5,866 nucleotides of DNA. Origin: Nitrospiraceae bacterium (GTDB taxonomy: Bacteria > Nitrospirota > Nitrospiria > Nitrospirales > Nitrospiraceae). A program made the translations under genes and the position numbers. Position 1 is the first letter of the stretch; the number at the start of each line of letters is the position of its first letter. The stretch lies in contig JAICXS010000138.1 in the NCBI GenBank assembly GCA_025934615.1, positions 1 through 5,866 on the forward strand. Direction: 5' to 3'. Below are positions 4,661 to 5,866 of this stretch, one piece after another. The notes below the pieces were generated by a model. It was not told the DNA's origin and did not search any database. It was given only the letters and a program-made list of their open reading frames with translations.

Positions 4661-4826
4661 CCGTACCAAAGGAAGAAGGAGGGGAGCCAGGCGACTTACA
4701 AGCTGATCTTAGCAGCAGTGGAGCATCCAATACTATGTAGGGCAGAGTTGCGTCGTCGAGAATAGAGCCCATGTACCGATGGAGATCGCGCCTCAGGTAC
4801 CGACTCGGTTTACCTACGACGATGGG
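4661..4826. other. Convergent intergenic region
   Basis: This lies between the kinase stop and the stop of the minus-strand secreted-protein gene. I see no gene. The frames here do not recall a receiver domain. An imperfect dyad at 4796-4814 is the only structure noted. Confidence 0.45.
4796..4814 (-). terminator. Weak hairpin after the secreted-protein gene
   Basis: On the minus strand GGTA-AA-CCG-AGT-CGG-TACC can form a 7-pair stem with a 2-base bulge and a 3-base loop, 13 bases after the stop at 4827. No T-run follows, so it is not a standard Rho-independent terminator. Confidence 0.2.
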
Positions 4827-5702
4827 TTACTGCCTAGCTTGTTTTTCGATTAATTTCAAATGTTCGTACTCGTAGGGCTCGCAGGTTCGCTGAAGATTCG
4901 GGTCCCGTGGCCATCGCCGTGAACAAATGATCCCGGCATCCTCTTTCAATTCGTGATGGCTGCGTGCTTCCAAGCCCCGCAGTCGATCGGTGAGATCGAG
5001 TGTCGGTTCCAGGTTGGGATTGCTTTTCAATGGCGGCTCTTTGAGCGGTGGAATCCAATCCACGGGAGAGGTGCGTGAGGCTGTTGCGGATTGCGGAGCC
5101 GCAAGGTGCCAGCGGAGCAGACTCCCCGCTTCATCCACGGTGAGCATCAAGCCGAACTGCGCATAGTCATATTGCACGTCACGGGTGCTGCGTCGCATAA
5201 GGACCGATCGCGGCAGTCCGAACCGTTCATGAATATCTTCTCGGCTCATGCCGACTCGGAGCGTCAAATCCTGTATGGCTTGAAATGTCGAGTTCGTTTC
5301 AGGAAGGATCTGACGGACAGACTGTCGAGCGCGCTTGGCCATCGCATCGAGCGGGACTTCGGGAATTCGCAAGAGCCGCCATACGGTGACGGTCCCCGGC
5401 GGACAGCCTATGTCACCGTGATCTTCGAACAGCATTTGCGTCTCGACGGGGACACCCGTTAGGCGGGGCGCCTGCGTGTAGTTCAGCACTTCTTGAATGG
5501 CGGCCTCATACGCTTTCTGCCGCCCTTCTTCGGCCCTTGGCGAGCAGGATGCGCGCCCTGTAAAGAACAGCTCATCACCGAACCGAAACATGGCTTGTTC
5601 CGTCCAAAACGGACGTGTGGACGTGTCGCTGAACCCGGCAGCCGGCAGTCCGAAAAGGCATGGTAGCGCCCACAAGATAGACCAGCAGCCGATTCGCATC
5701 AT
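4827..5702 (-). CDS. Secreted protein with LPP20-like and SmpA/OmlA-like segments and a C-terminal Cys/Trp motif
   Basis: This is a 291-residue exported protein of unknown function. A Sec signal peptide covers about residues 1-25 (ILWALPCLFGLPAAGFS). There is no lipobox, so it is periplasmic or secreted. Residues 35-115 (FRFGDELFFTGRASCSPRAE at 39-58, then KAYEAAIQEVLNY) resemble LPP20-type lipoprotein domains (inferred). Residues 140-200 (DLTLRVGMSREDIHERFGLP at 145-164, then VQYDYAQFGLMLTVDEAGSL at 176-195) resemble the SmpA/OmlA (BamE-like) fold: 'VGMSREDIHERFG' is a typical start and 'DYAQFGLMLTVD' its strand pair. A Pro-rich linker (210-235) leads to a C-terminal IICSRRWPRDPNLQRTCEPYEYE block (258-280) with two Cys that may form a disulphide. 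AAGGTGA lies 4 bases before the first ATG and 7 before the second, so translation may start at Met2 (5699). It is convergent with the kinase gene and divergent from the partial gene at 5788. Confidence 0.8.
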   Translation of the reverse strand: MMRIGCWSILWALPCLFGLPAAGFSDTSTRPFWTEQAMFRFGDELFFTGRASCSPRAEEGRQKAYEAAIQEVLNYTQAPRLTGVPVETQMLFEDHGDIGCPPGTVTVWRLLRIPEVPLDAMAKRARQSVRQILPETNSTFQAIQDLTLRVGMSREDIHERFGLPRSVLMRRSTRDVQYDYAQFGLMLTVDEAGSLLRWHLAAPQSATASRTSPVDWIPPLKEPPLKSNPNLEPTLDLTDRLRGLEARSHHELKEDAGIICSRRWPRDPNLQRTCEPYEYEHLKLIEKQARQ

Positions 5703-5703
5703 G

Positions 5704-5710
5704 TCACCTT
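5704..5710 (-). promoter_or_regulatory. Ribosome binding site of the secreted-protein gene
   Basis: AAGGTGA on the minus strand lies upstream of two consecutive ATG codons. The AGG core is 4 bases from the first (5702) and 7 from the second (5699), so the second fits better. Confidence 0.6.
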
Positions 5711-5722
5711 CGTTTAACGTAC

Positions 5723-5736
5723 GCTATAAGAATAGC
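5723..5736. promoter_or_regulatory. Inverted repeat GCTAT-AAGA-ATAGC between the divergent genes
   Basis: A perfect 5-base dyad with a 4-base spacer lies in the 85-base gap between the divergent genes. It contains TATAAG on the plus strand and TATTCT on the minus strand, both -10-like. No matching -35 was clear. It could be an operator or promoter shared by both genes. Confidence 0.3.
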
Positions 5737-5787
5737 AAAGATTGGGCGGTATGTCGTGAAGGAATGCGGCGAATAGATGGAGGACGT

Positions 5788-5866
5788 GTGAAAAAAACGA
5801 AACAACCACTCTGGCGGTACTGGGGCGCCGCGACCCAGCCGCGGCGACAATTTTCAAGAACGCGAA
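5788..5866 (+). CDS. Start of an unknown gene, cut by the window edge
   Basis: A GTG at 5788 opens a frame beginning MKKTKQPLWRYWGAATQPRR and running off the right edge after 26 codons. GGAGG at 5779-5783 lies 4 bases upstream, which is slightly short but usable. The nearby ATG at 5777 stops after four codons. The N-terminus is strongly basic with aromatic residues and no visible signal peptide yet. The gene is divergent from the secreted-protein gene, and the 85-base gap would hold both promoters. The product cannot be named. Confidence 0.5.
   Translation, partial: MKKTKQPLWRYWGAATQPRRQFSRTR

Noticed and set aside
4418..4669. 83-codon minus-strand frame over the kinase end
   Set aside because: It is antisense to the conserved kinase ATPase motifs, which are clearly the real coding frame.
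4661..4826. Possible response-regulator gene after the kinase
   Set aside because: No frame gives the receiver start (I-L-V-V-D-D-E) or later Asp and Lys motifs.
5091..5462. 123-codon plus-strand frame
   Set aside because: It is antisense to the secreted-protein gene, whose signal peptide and domain motifs are convincing.
1..5866. CRISPR array, tRNA, rRNA, insertion sequence or integrase
   Set aside because: No regularly spaced repeats, no cloverleaf-like sequence, no transposase or integrase motif and no terminal inverted repeats were seen.

Overview
The window looks like a bacterial chromosome of moderate GC content, most likely from a Nitrospira-type (Nitrospirota) organism. That placement is inferred from the style of the proteins: a kinase-type sensor module with a 'PPAWQYPEIT' signature, a cytoplasmic NtrB-like histidine kinase, and a secreted protein ending in a Cys/Trp-rich motif. 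No marker gene is present, so it is not proven. I see no rRNA, tRNA, CRISPR array, insertion sequence or prophage gene.

Layout. At the left edge an intact ABM-fold (antibiotic biosynthesis monooxygenase-like) gene lies on the minus strand (48-347). From about 350 to 2680 the sequence is gene-poor. Its only convincing intact gene is a DUF488/YeaO-family gene (1308-1685). Around it are what look like 5' ends of decayed genes, all on the plus strand: a short frame broken by TGA (569-886), a Sec signal-peptide-like segment (748-861), a lipoprotein start with a one-base frameshift in its lipobox (883-1012), a response-regulator N-terminus (1175-1336) and, most clearly, the NAD-binding start of a glyceraldehyde-3-phosphate dehydrogenase (1695-about 1874). 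The stretch 2052-2678 has no convincing gene.

A plus-strand signalling pair follows. The first gene is a regulator with a GAF-like input module fused directly to a LuxR-type helix-turn-helix and with no receiver domain (2679-3419). The second is a soluble histidine kinase with a degenerate PAS-like front, an intact H-box and an intact ATPase (3590-4660). The kinase starts at TTG behind a near-perfect Shine-Dalgarno sequence, and that TTG overlaps the stop codon of a short broken upstream frame. Neither protein carries a receiver domain, so the kinase's phosphoacceptor must lie elsewhere.

Convergent to the kinase is a minus-strand gene for a secreted 291-residue protein (4827-5702) with an LPP20-like segment, an SmpA/OmlA-like segment and a C-terminal Cys/Trp motif. 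Divergent from it, a partial gene begins at 5788 and runs off the right edge.

The most notable points are the cluster of N-terminal gene remnants, the receiver-less GAF-LuxR regulator beside an orphan kinase, and the mosaic secreted protein. I found no clear evidence of a wholly new biological system.
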